Below are positions 55,442-63,517 of a stretch of 64,000 nucleotides of DNA, piece after piece. The DNA lies in NCBI RefSeq assembly GCF_006489205.2, contig NZ_VFYR02000006.1, positions 107,226 through 171,225 of the forward strand, in the 5' to 3' direction. The DNA comes from Brevibacterium sp. XM4083 (GTDB lineage Bacteria; Actinomycetota; Actinomycetes; Actinomycetales; Brevibacteriaceae). The position numbers and the translations under genes are program-made. A model generated the notes under the pieces. The model searched no databases. It saw only the letters and a program-made list of their open reading frames with translations, and had not been told where the DNA came from. The number at the start of each line of letters is the position of its first letter. The stretch's first letter is position 1.

Positions 55442-56770
55442 ATGCTCTCAGAGAGGAGCAGCGTGGACATCCACGCTCTGAAGCGGCAGGGGATGACGAT
55501 CAGCGAGATCGCCCGCCGCACCAACCATGACCGCAAGACGATCCGCGCGTACCTGAACGGGGAACGCACCCCGGGCCAGCGTGAGCGCGCAGCCCCGGAC
55601 ATGTTCGACCCGTTCGTCGGCTACGTCACCGCCCGCCTCAAGGAGGACCCGCACCTGTGGGCGGCGACGCTGTTGGACGAGCTCGCGCCGCTGGGCTACT
55701 CAGGGTCGTATCCGACGCTGACGCGGCAGATCCGGGCGCGCGGGCTGCGGCCGGCCTGCACCGCGTGCGCGCACGTCACGAAGCGGCCCAACGCGATCAT
55801 CGAGCACCCGCCCGGCGAGGAGACCCAGTTCGACTGGCTCGAGTTACCCGACCCTCCCGGCCGCTGGGGGTTCCCCACGAAGCGGGCGTATCTGCTCGTC
55901 GGTTCGCTGGCGCACTCCGGCGTCTGGCGGGCGGTGCTGTCCCCATCGATGGACGTTGCGCATCTGCTGGCCGCGATGACGACCCTCCTCGCCCTGCTCG
56001 GCGGCGTGACGCGGGTCTGGCGGTTCGACCGGATGCGCACCGTGCTGGACCACAAGACCGGGGACCTCACGCCGGTGTTCGCTGGTTTCGCGAAGCATCA
56101 CGGCGTCCAGCCGGTCGTCTGCCGTCCGCGGTCGGGGAACCGGAAGGGGGTGGTCGAGAAGAACAACCACACCGCCGCCGGGCGCTGGTGGCGCACCCTG
56201 CCCGACGAACTCACCCTCGAGCAGGCGCAGGCTTCTGTCGAGGCGTTCGCCCGCAGGCAGGATGCCCGCAGACGCGAGAGCGAGGACGGGGCGACGACGG
56301 CGGCGGCGATGTTCGCCGGGGAGCGGCTGCGCCCGTTGCCGCCGATCGTGTTCCCGGTGGTCGTCGCTGAGGAACGCACCGCGACAAGGCAAGCCCTGAT
56401 CGACTGGCGGGGCAACCGCTATTCCGTCCCGCCCGAGCTGGCCGCCGCGAAAGTGACGGTTCAGCAGCGGCTCGGTGCCGACACCATCGATATCGCCACG
56501 GTCTCCGGCACCGTCGTCGCCCGGCACAAGGCCGCCGAACCCGGCCTGGGCGTCACGATCCGGGACACCGGCCACGTCACCGCACTCGAGGCCATCGCGA
56601 TGGCCTCGACGCCGCCGGGACGCCCGCACCGCCGCAAGGAACGCATCCCACCAGGGCCCGCCGCGCTGCGCGCCGCTGCCGTCCTCACCGGCGCCGCGGA
56701 ACCCACCACGACCGTGATCAGCCTGGCCGCGTATGAGCAGGCCGCGAAGAACAGGAACACCCTCCGATGA
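55442..56770 (+). CDS. istA: IS21 transposase IstA
   Basis: 442-residue transposase. N-terminal HTH (QGMTISEIARRTNHDRKTIRAYL), then the integrase-like core with TQFDWLEL, and PRSGNRKGVVEKNNH carrying the catalytic Glu region. A C-terminal domain contains RGNRYSVPPELA. The start at 55,442 is used because upstream frame lies in the inverted repeat. Overlaps istB by 4 bp. Confidence 0.94.
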   Translation: MLSERSSVDIHALKRQGMTISEIARRTNHDRKTIRAYLNGERTPGQRERAAPDMFDPFVGYVTARLKEDPHLWAATLLDELAPLGYSGSYPTLTRQIRARGLRPACTACAHVTKRPNAIIEHPPGEETQFDWLELPDPPGRWGFPTKRAYLLVGSLAHSGVWRAVLSPSMDVAHLLAAMTTLLALLGGVTRVWRFDRMRTVLDHKTGDLTPVFAGFAKHHGVQPVVCRPRSGNRKGVVEKNNHTAAGRWWRTLPDELTLEQAQASVEAFARRQDARRRESEDGATTAAAMFAGERLRPLPPIVFPVVVAEERTATRQALIDWRGNRYSVPPELAAAKVTVQQRLGADTIDIATVSGTVVARHKAAEPGLGVTIRDTGHVTALEAIAMASTPPGRPHRRKERIPPGPAALRAAAVLTGAAEPTTTVISLAAYEQAAKNRNTLR

Positions 56771-57576
56771 CTACTACAACCACGACCACGGCCGCGTCGG
56801 TCTATCAGCAGCTGCGCGGGCACCTGCAGGAGCTGAAGCTCGCCGACGCCGCCGACGCGCTCCCCGCCGTCTTGGACCAGGCGACCGCGGAGGGCTGGAC
56901 CCTCACCCACGCCCTCGAGCACCTCCTCGCGATCGAAGTCGCCGCGACCGACGCGCGGCGACTCGCGGGCCGGTTCCGGTTCGCGAACCTCCCCACCGGC
57001 GCCACCCTCGACGACTTCGACCTGGATTCCGCCAGCGGCATCGACCGGCCGCTGCTGGCAGAACTGGGCACCTGCAGGTTCATCGACACCGCGACCAACG
57101 TGCTCCTGATCGGCCCGCCCGGCGTCGGGAAGACCCACATCGCGACCGGCCTCGGCCACGCCGCGGTGAAGGCCGGCTACCGGGTCTACTTCACCTCCGC
57201 CGCTGACCTCGCCGCTCGCTGCCACCGCGCCGCGATCGAGGGGAAATGGTCGACGATGATGCGATTCTTCGCCGGCCCCACCCTCCTGATCATCGATGAA
57301 CTGGGCTACCTCCCGCTGCCGGGCGAGGCCGCGTCGGCGCTGTTCCAAGTCATCAACCAGCGCTACCTGCGCACCTCGATCGTGCTCACCACGAACCGGC
57401 CCGTCGGCGCCTGGGGCGAGATCCTCGGCGACACCACCGTCGCCGCCGCAATGCTCGACCGACTCCTGCACCGATCCGTCGTCATCACCCTCGACGGCGC
57501 CTCATACCGACTCCGCAACCACCACGCCGCAGCCGACGAACTCCGCCGCGTCACCACCGGCACAAACCTGCGCTAA
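56767..57576 (+). CDS. istB: IS21 helper ATPase IstB
   Basis: 269-residue AAA+ protein related to DnaC: Walker A IGPPGVGKTHIATGLG (about 116-124), Walker B LLIIDELGYLPLPG (about 177) and TTNRPVGAWGE. It directs target selection for IstA. ATGA overlap with istA. Confidence 0.95.
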   Translation: MTTTTTTTAASVYQQLRGHLQELKLADAADALPAVLDQATAEGWTLTHALEHLLAIEVAATDARRLAGRFRFANLPTGATLDDFDLDSASGIDRPLLAELGTCRFIDTATNVLLIGPPGVGKTHIATGLGHAAVKAGYRVYFTSAADLAARCHRAAIEGKWSTMMRFFAGPTLLIIDELGYLPLPGEAASALFQVINQRYLRTSIVLTTNRPVGAWGEILGDTTVAAAMLDRLLHRSVVITLDGASYRLRNHHAAADELRRVTTGTNLR

Positions 57577-57639
57577 CCTGACCACGCGACCTGGGGAAGT
57601 TCGGTGAACAACTCTGGGGAGATTCGCTGAGCGCCGTCA

Positions 57640-57785
57640 CTGATGTGCTCGCCGATATGGTGCTCCCCACGTGGCCGACCGAGTTCGATCCCGACTCGTA
57701 CGAGGTGATCATCGGGCTGCTGACAAACTATGGGACGCTCACGGATCCGCCCAGCATCGAGGACATCCTGCCTGCGGAGGGATGA
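57640..57785 (+). pseudogene. 3' end of the ABC substrate-binding lipoprotein gene beyond IS21
   Basis: After the CTGA duplication the frame continues the lipoprotein as VLADMVLPTWPTEFDPDSY, then EVIIGLLTNYGTLTD, and ends with TGA at 57,783-57,785. With the upstream part it would give about 321 residues from 54,481, normal for the family. Confidence 0.85.
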
Positions 57786-57790
57786 CTCCA

Positions 57791-57820
57791 GCGCCCGGGC
57801 TGCCTAGGGAGCCCGGGCGC
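57791..57820 (+). terminator. intra-operon hairpin after the binding-protein gene
   Basis: GCGCCCGGGCT pairs perfectly with AGCCCGGGCGC around an 8-base loop, 6 bp after the binding-protein stop and 130 bp before the first permease. No U-run follows. Such hairpins often stabilise the upstream mRNA so that more binding protein than permease is made. Confidence 0.55.
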
Positions 57821-57949
57821 GGAGGCTCCCCATCGGGAGCGGTCGTGACCCGGGCTGCCCTGGTCGGAATCGCGAGAGAAGCGAGCTGCTCAGTCAGACG
57901 ACATCATCGACGATCGCTTGGCTCGCTTGCATGGTCAAAGGAGAACCAC

Positions 57950-58795
57950 ATGTCAGTTGCCGCAGTCAAGGACCGAGCGCCGGTCACCGGCAGTCGTCGG
58001 AAACCTCTCCTGCCGTTGCCAACGAATTTCCGGTCCCGCCTGATCTACGGGATCGTCGGCACGTTGCTCACGCTGGGCGCAGCCCAGCTGCTCGTCAGCA
58101 CTCAGATCATCGATGAGCGCTTCGTACCGCTTCCGACGACGGCGTTGGCACGGCTCCTAGAACTCGCCTGGACACCGGTCTTCTGGGCGGGTGTGGGCGG
58201 AACGATGCAGGGCTGGGCGATGGGGCTGTTCCTCGCCATCGTGATCGCATTGCCCTTGGGGTTCCTCATCGGCACCAACGACTATCTCTTCGCCGCAACG
58301 CGACCCGTTGTGGAGTTCCTCCGTCCGATACCGTCCGTTGCTCTGATTCCGGTTGCCATACTGATGTTGGGAATCGGCATGGAATCGAAGGTCTTCCTTG
58401 TCACGTTGGCCTGTTTGTGGCCGCTTCTCATTCAAACGATCTATGGGCTTCGCGCAATCGATCCCACACTCACGGCGACCGCGCAGTCATTCCGCATTCC
58501 GCGTCGCCTTCAGCTTCGCTCCATCGTGCTGCCTGCGATACTGCCGTATCTCGCGACGGGGTTTCGGATCGCTGCCACGGTTGCGCTAATCGTGGCCGTG
58601 ACCGCAGAACTGGTGATCGGCTCACCAGGTATCGGGGGAGACATCCTGCTCGCCCAATCCAGTGGCGCTGTCGTCACGCTGTACGCGTTGGTCTTCGCCG
58701 CGGGGCTTATCGGCGTCATCCTCAACGTCCTGCTCCAGATCGTCGAACGCCGCCTTCTCCGGTGGCACCCCACCTATCGAGAGGCTGCACCATGA
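57950..58795 (+). CDS. ABC transporter permease (SsuC/TauC type), first copy
   Basis: 281-residue inner-membrane permease with about six membrane segments and the ABC-contact loop ATAQSFRIPRRLQLRSIVLPAI (EAA loop). The start at 57,950 follows AAAGGAGAACC. Overlaps the second permease by 4 bp. It belongs with the binding protein upstream; no ATPase gene is in this stretch. Confidence 0.88.
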   Translation: MSVAAVKDRAPVTGSRRKPLLPLPTNFRSRLIYGIVGTLLTLGAAQLLVSTQIIDERFVPLPTTALARLLELAWTPVFWAGVGGTMQGWAMGLFLAIVIALPLGFLIGTNDYLFAATRPVVEFLRPIPSVALIPVAILMLGIGMESKVFLVTLACLWPLLIQTIYGLRAIDPTLTATAQSFRIPRRLQLRSIVLPAILPYLATGFRIAATVALIVAVTAELVIGSPGIGGDILLAQSSGAVVTLYALVFAAGLIGVILNVLLQIVERRLLRWHPTYREAAP

Positions 58796-59619
58796 CCGCC
58801 ATGGATGTTGCGACGACCGAGGCGCTGGCAGACAAGTCAAGAGCCATCCGTCGTCGGCGCTATCGACTGCTGTCCGTCGAGGTCGCATTCCCGGTACTCG
58901 TGGTCGTCGCAGTGGGTGTCTGGACGGCCTCCGCCGGTCTATATTTCATCCCGCCGCTCACAGGTGTTCTAGTCGCTTTCCAGGAGAACTGGCTCTTCGC
59001 GCGGATGGCGAGCGACGTCTTGCCGAGTCTTTCCAGGATGATGATCGGGTTCATCGGCGCTGTGGTCATCGGCGTGGTCGTGGGGTTCGTTCTCGGTCAG
59101 GCGCACCGCCTCCAGGCGATGTTCGCACCCGTGCTCGAGTTCCTGCGCGCGATCCCTGCGGTCGCGTTGATTCCCCTCGTCATCATCGTGCTGGGCCTCG
59201 ACGACACCGCGAAGGTGATTCTGATCACCTTCATCTGCCTCTGGCCCGTGCTCCTCAATACCGAAGCTGCAATCAGAGGAATGGACCCCGGACTGCGCGA
59301 GACCGCCCGGGTGTACGGCATCCACTGGTTCCGCTACGAGTTGCAGGTCGCACTTCCCGCGGCAGCTCCGCAGATCTTTGCCGGAATGCGCACGAGTCTT
59401 TCGCTCGCGCTCATCATGGTCGTCGTGAGCGAGATGATGGCGGGAGGCAACGGGATCGGCGTCTTCGTTCTTCAGTCGCAGAGGTCGTTCGCGATCACGG
59501 ACATGTGGTCGGGCATCGTGCTCATCGGGATCTTCGGGTACGTGTTCAACCTGCTGCTCATCGTCGTCGAGAACCGGGTGCTCGCGTGGCACCACGGCGC
59601 GAACACCGCCGTGGAGTGA
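58792..59619 (+). CDS. ABC transporter permease (SsuC/TauC type), second copy
   Basis: 275-residue permease, six membrane segments, with the EAA loop ETARVYGIHWFRYELQVALPAA. It starts inside the stop of the first permease (ATGA), so the two are probably made in equal amounts and form a heterodimer. It ends 22 bp from the convergent amidohydrolase gene. Substrate is unknown. Confidence 0.88.
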   Translation: MTAMDVATTEALADKSRAIRRRRYRLLSVEVAFPVLVVVAVGVWTASAGLYFIPPLTGVLVAFQENWLFARMASDVLPSLSRMMIGFIGAVVIGVVVGFVLGQAHRLQAMFAPVLEFLRAIPAVALIPLVIIVLGLDDTAKVILITFICLWPVLLNTEAAIRGMDPGLRETARVYGIHWFRYELQVALPAAAPQIFAGMRTSLSLALIMVVVSEMMAGGNGIGVFVLQSQRSFAITDMWSGIVLIGIFGYVFNLLLIVVENRVLAWHHGANTAVE

Positions 59620-59641
59620 CACCGCGGTCGAGAGGACGCCC

Positions 59642-60808
59642 TCACACCTCGATGCCGCCGCACCACACACGCAGAACGCGACGCGCGGCAGCGATGTCGG
59701 TGAGCGGATCGCCGTCCACCAGCACGAGGTCGGCTCGCAATCCGGGGGTGATCGCCCCCCGATCGTCGAGTGAGAACGCGTGCGCGGCCGTCGAGGTGGC
59801 AGCGCGCAGCGCTTCGGCTGTTGACAGGCCGGCGTCCACGAGCAGAGCGAGTTCGTCGTGCATGCTCTCGCCGTATGGCGGCGATGCCCGTGTCAAGGAC
59901 CCGATGTAGGCGTCTTCGTCGTGCATGCTCTCGCCGTATGGCGGCGATGCCCGTGTGAAGGACCCGATGTAGGCGTCGGTGCCGGCCAGGACCGGAACGC
60001 CCGCGGCATGCATCGCGCGCGTGCTCTCGTGGGCGGGTGCATAGCTCACACCGGGAACGCCCGCTGCGGTGAGATTCGCGGCGATGCCTTTCATCATCGT
60101 CAAGGTCGGGATGAACACCGTGCCCTGGGCGAGCATCGTCTCAGCCGTCGCATCGTCGAGCGCGCGGTCGAGTGGAGCATGGGTGATCATGTCGGCCCCC
60201 GCAGCGAGGCTCATACGCACAGCTTCGTACAGGGCTGCGTGCGCGATGACCTTGAGCCCCCGCGCGTGCGCAGCAGCCACGAGTGCATCGAGCACGTCCT
60301 GGGTGGGACCGGGCAGATCGGCGACGATCTTGATGTAATCCACCCCGTCTGCCACCTGCACCTCTACGAACCGCTCCGCCTTGTCGGGGGAATCGACCAG
60401 CGCGACGTCCGGATAGGTCGGAATGCGGCTGTGCGTGCTGCCCTGAGATGTCGCCGCCATGCCGGCGGTGCGGAAGTCAGCGACTCCCCTCAGTCCCCGC
60501 AACGACTGGAACTGTGATGCGGGCCATGTCGCCATGTCCAGGCCGGTGGTGACACCGTACGTGGCGAGCGTCTCGAGGGACTCGCGCCCCTTCAGGTGCA
60601 TGTGACAGTCGATCAGGCCAGGAAGGAGCACCGTACCTTCCGCGTTGACGACAGCGGCACCGACGACGACCGCATCCGCTGATCCGTCACCGATGCGCCC
60701 GTCGGGCTGGACGACGACCGTCGTGGGGGCGCTCAGACTGTGTCCGTCGAAGACCCTGGTGTTCGTGATCGCGGTCGCAGAGACTGCGCCGAGCGTGGAA
60801 TCCGTCAT
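59642..60808 (-). CDS. amidohydrolase with internal 21-residue tandem duplication
   Basis: 388-residue metal-dependent hydrolase of the imidazolonepropionase/prolidase-like amidohydrolase class. Metal ligands: LIDCHMHLKG (HxH), KIVAD with Lys, VIAHAAL and DMITHAPL (His), and VLAGTDAYIG (Asp). Directly after that Asp the block DAYIGS(F/L)TRASPPYGESMHDE is present twice because of a 63-bp tandem duplication; normal relatives should have one. The insertion sits beside the active site and may inactivate or change it. Divergent from the tetR-like gene, convergent with the permeases. Substrate unknown. Confidence 0.8.
   Translation of the reverse strand: MTDSTLGAVSATAITNTRVFDGHSLSAPTTVVVQPDGRIGDGSADAVVVGAAVVNAEGTVLLPGLIDCHMHLKGRESLETLATYGVTTGLDMATWPASQFQSLRGLRGVADFRTAGMAATSQGSTHSRIPTYPDVALVDSPDKAERFVEVQVADGVDYIKIVADLPGPTQDVLDALVAAAHARGLKVIAHAALYEAVRMSLAAGADMITHAPLDRALDDATAETMLAQGTVFIPTLTMMKGIAANLTAAGVPGVSYAPAHESTRAMHAAGVPVLAGTDAYIGSFTRASPPYGESMHDEDAYIGSLTRASPPYGESMHDELALLVDAGLSTAEALRAATSTAAHAFSLDDRGAITPGLRADLVLVDGDPLTDIAAARRVLRVWCGGIEV
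59852..59977. repeat. 63-bp in-frame tandem duplication
   Basis: 59,852-59,914 and 59,915-59,977 are identical except for one base (59,894 C versus 59,957 G, Leu versus Phe). The near identity shows a recent duplication inside the amidohydrolase gene. Confidence 0.95.
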
Positions 60809-60906
60809 GAACTGCTCCGTTCGAGGAGATGTAGATACGAGACATTATTGTTCACTATCGCGGCCAACGTACCACGACTCGGCTCCCCGTAGGCAAGAAT
60901 CGTTGG

Positions 60907-61489
60907 ATGACGACGCGGCGACGAGGTGCCCTGCTGACGCGCGCGATCTATCGGGCGACGCTGGAGGAGCTCGCCGAGTCGAATCTCGACAAACTGGCGT
61001 TCGACAGGATCGCGGCGCGTGCCAGCGCCGGCAAGGCATCGCTGTACCGGGCGCTGGTCGACCACCGGTGAACTCGTGCTCGCGGCGCTCACCGATCCGG
61101 AGGCGGGTTTCGAGCCACCGACGGCTCCCACGACGGGGACGGTCGCGGGCGATCTGCGAGCGGTGCTCACGGCGTTCGCCGCAGCACTCGATGAACCGCG
61201 TGGGCGCGCGCTCGAGCCCATCATGACGCGAAGGCGCGACCACCCGGAGCTATTCTGGACCGTTCAGCAGCGCGTGATCGAGCCGCTGATGGATGTTATC
61301 CTCGGGGTACTGCGCGCAGGAGTGGAGCGGGGCGAGGTCGACCGCGACGCGCTCACGCCCCGGGTCGCGGCCGTCGGTCTGCAGCTGCTCGTGCTGGAAC
61401 ACATGGCCGGACGCACAGATCCCGGCAACATCGCCGCGATGGTCGACGAAATCCTCCTACCGCTGACCCGACCCCGCACATATCGATGA
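60907..61489 (+). pseudogene. TetR-family regulator, single-base frameshift
   Basis: The first frame gives the HTH (ESNLDKLAFDRIAARASAGKASLYR) and stops at 61,069 after LVDHR. The next frame continues from RWSTTGELVLAALTDPE to a normal TetR ligand-binding end at 61,489. Removing one G in CCGGGCGCTGG near 61,049 restores a 193-residue protein. The gap to the divergent amidohydrolase (60,809-60,906) contains an imperfect inverted repeat GAGACA-TTAT-TGTTCAC that could be its operator. It may be a real mutation or a sequencing error. Confidence 0.8.
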
Positions 61490-61515
61490 CGGGTCGTTCG
61501 GCGAGCGCAGGCGGA

Positions 61516-62517
61516 TCAGACGTCGAGGAGCAGCCGGCGTCCGGCGCAGCGCGAGACGCACACCATCATCGTCGCGTTCGACTCCCGCTCCTCGGCCGTG
61601 AGGAACGAGTCGCGATGCTCCGGCGTGCCTTCCAGCACGTCGGTCTCGCATGTGCCGCAGACCCCAGACCGACAGGATGAGAGCACGGGGATCCCATTGT
61701 CTTCCAGGATCTCGAGGATCGACTTGTGCGGGGGCACGGTCAATGTTAGGCCGCTCTGGGCGAGTTCTACCTCGAACACCTCGTTGTGCGCTGAACGATC
61801 CGAGTCGCGCGGGGTGAACCGCTCCAGCTGGAGGGATCCCGGCCACCAGACGCTGCACTTGTTCTCGACGGCATCCAGAAGCGGTCCTGGACCGCAGCAG
61901 TACACCAGCGCCCCTTCGACGGGCGCTCCGAGCAACGAATCCAGATCGATCCTGCCCAGCTCGTCTTCGGGCACGTACGTCACGTGATCGCCGTACCGCG
62001 CGAGGTCAGCGCGAAGCGCCATCGTCGACAGCGAACGGCCCCCGTACACGAGGTTCCACTTCGCGCCGGCTGCCGCGACCTGATCGATCATGGGCTTGAG
62101 CGGCGTGATGCCGATTCCTCCCGCGATGAAGAGGTACTGTTCAGCATCCTTCAGCGCGAAATGGTTGCGAGGACCGCGCACCTGGATCTGCGCTCCCAGC
62201 TCCAGGGAGTCATGGATGTACTGGGATCCGCCGCGCCCCCTCGGCGGCGGCTCGCGCAACACGGCGATCTGCCACACGTCCTGGTCCGCCGGGTCCCCGC
62301 ACAGCGAATACTGGCGGGTGAGCGCCGGAGTCACGATGACGTCGATGTGCGCACCGGGCGTCCATGCCGGAAAGGGATTGCCGTCTGGGCGGCGCAACGT
62401 CAGGACGGCAACGGAGTCACCGTCCATATGCTTGCTTGCCACCACCACCGGAATAGTGGTCTCTTCGACAGACACGACGTTGGCCTCCTTGCGAACTGCG
62501 TCTTCAACGATCGCCAT
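61516..62517 (-). CDS. phthalate dioxygenase reductase-type oxidoreductase (flavin, NAD, C-terminal 2Fe-2S)
   Basis: 333-residue electron-transfer protein. The flavin site is RQYSLCGDP (about 90), the NAD site FIAGGIGITPLKPM (about 130) and VYCCGPGPLLDAV, and the C-terminal plant-type cluster is CRSGVCGTCETDVL with the fourth Cys in MMVCVSRC. This is the order of VanB/PDR-type reductases. It lies 36 bp downstream of the P450 gene on the same strand and is probably its redox partner. Confidence 0.88.
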   Translation of the reverse strand: MAIVEDAVRKEANVVSVEETTIPVVVASKHMDGDSVAVLTLRRPDGNPFPAWTPGAHIDVIVTPALTRQYSLCGDPADQDVWQIAVLREPPPRGRGGSQYIHDSLELGAQIQVRGPRNHFALKDAEQYLFIAGGIGITPLKPMIDQVAAAGAKWNLVYGGRSLSTMALRADLARYGDHVTYVPEDELGRIDLDSLLGAPVEGALVYCCGPGPLLDAVENKCSVWWPGSLQLERFTPRDSDRSAHNEVFEVELAQSGLTLTVPPHKSILEILEDNGIPVLSSCRSGVCGTCETDVLEGTPEHRDSFLTAEERESNATMMVCVSRCAGRRLLLDV

Positions 62518-62553
62518 TACCTAGCGCTCCGATAGGTGCCGACGGCTCCCGGG

Positions 62554-63505
62554 CTACCGGCTGGAGTCGTCCAGGATCACATTCAGCTGCGGCGGGCCGT
62601 GGAACGGCCAGCCGATGGCTTCGGCCGGCTGCTCGGGATCGATCGCGATGTTCGGGAACGCGGAGAAGAGCTCTTCCAGGCCGACGCGGCCGATCTGCGG
62701 GGCGATGGCGCTGCCGAGGCAACTGTGTCGACCATTGCCGAATGCAAGGTGCGCGTGGCTGTCGCGATCGATGTCGTAGAGCTCGGGATGCTCGAACGTG
62801 TTGCTGTCATGATTCGCGGAGCCGTAGACGAGACGAATCGTGTCGCCCTTCTTGAGCGGAACTCCATGGACCACCATGTCGTGCTTGGCGCTGCGCGTCG
62901 GTCCGGCCCACAGCGGAGCAATCCAGCGGAGCCCTTCGGCGATGGCCTTGGGCACCAGGCTCTTGTCGGCGATCACACGCTTGAGTTGGTCCGGATTGGT
63001 CGTGAGACCGAGGAAAGTGTTGCCGAGGGCATGACCCGGCTCCTGCAGCCCGCCCAGCAGCACCACGAGCATCGAGGGGAGGATGTCGTCGATGGTCCAC
63101 GGTGTGCCATCCGGCGCGTCCACCTTCACCCATCGGGCGATGACACTGTCGGGCTCTTCGGGGTCATCCTTGGACCGCAGCTCGAGATACTCGCGGATCT
63201 CGTCGCGGGTCTGGTTCGCGGCATCGAAGCCCGCAGGGTTCGCGAATGAACCGTCCTCGTTCGTCGCCGTGTTGATGGCGCCGGACTTGAGCGAGTGGAA
63301 CCAATGACGAAGCGTTTCCGTAGGAACATCGAAGAACCCGTAGGAGTCCGCGACGCATCGCACGCCGATCGGCTCGAAGTAGTCCGCCATCAGTTCGGCG
63401 CGACCATTCTGGCCGCGCAGCTGCTCGATCAGCTCCTTCGCGGTCGGCCGCATGCGTGACTCGATCTGGCTCCGGATCGCGCGCGCACTCACCGGCGCAC
63501 CCATC
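62554..63505 (-). pseudogene. cytochrome P450, CYP255A/GcoA-like, 5' end replaced by a transposon
   Basis: About 317 C-terminal residues. Haem ligand motif LAFGNGRHSCLGSAI, K-helix EGLRW (ExxR), and I-helix LLGGLQEPGHALG, where the usual acid-alcohol pair is Gln-Glu. That pair, NEDGSFANPAGF and YGSANHD are shared with the guaiacol O-demethylase GcoA group. Roughly 100 N-terminal residues are missing. The frame joins directly to transposase-derived sequence, giving a 474-codon chimeric frame. Probably inactive; the boundary near 63,505 is approximate. Confidence 0.8.
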
Positions 63506-63517
63506 CGGTGGGGGGGG

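Larger units (their letters stand above)
55305..57639 (+). mobile_element. IS21-family insertion sequence, 2335 bp
   Basis: Ends share TGACGGCGCTCA as terminal inverted repeats, followed on each side by repeated TTCCCCA/CTCCCCA blocks typical of IS21. CTGA stands at 55,301-55,304 and again at 57,640-57,643, a 4-bp target duplication. It contains istA and istB, both intact. Excising it with one CTGA restores the lipoprotein frame exactly, so the insertion is recent. Confidence 0.93.
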
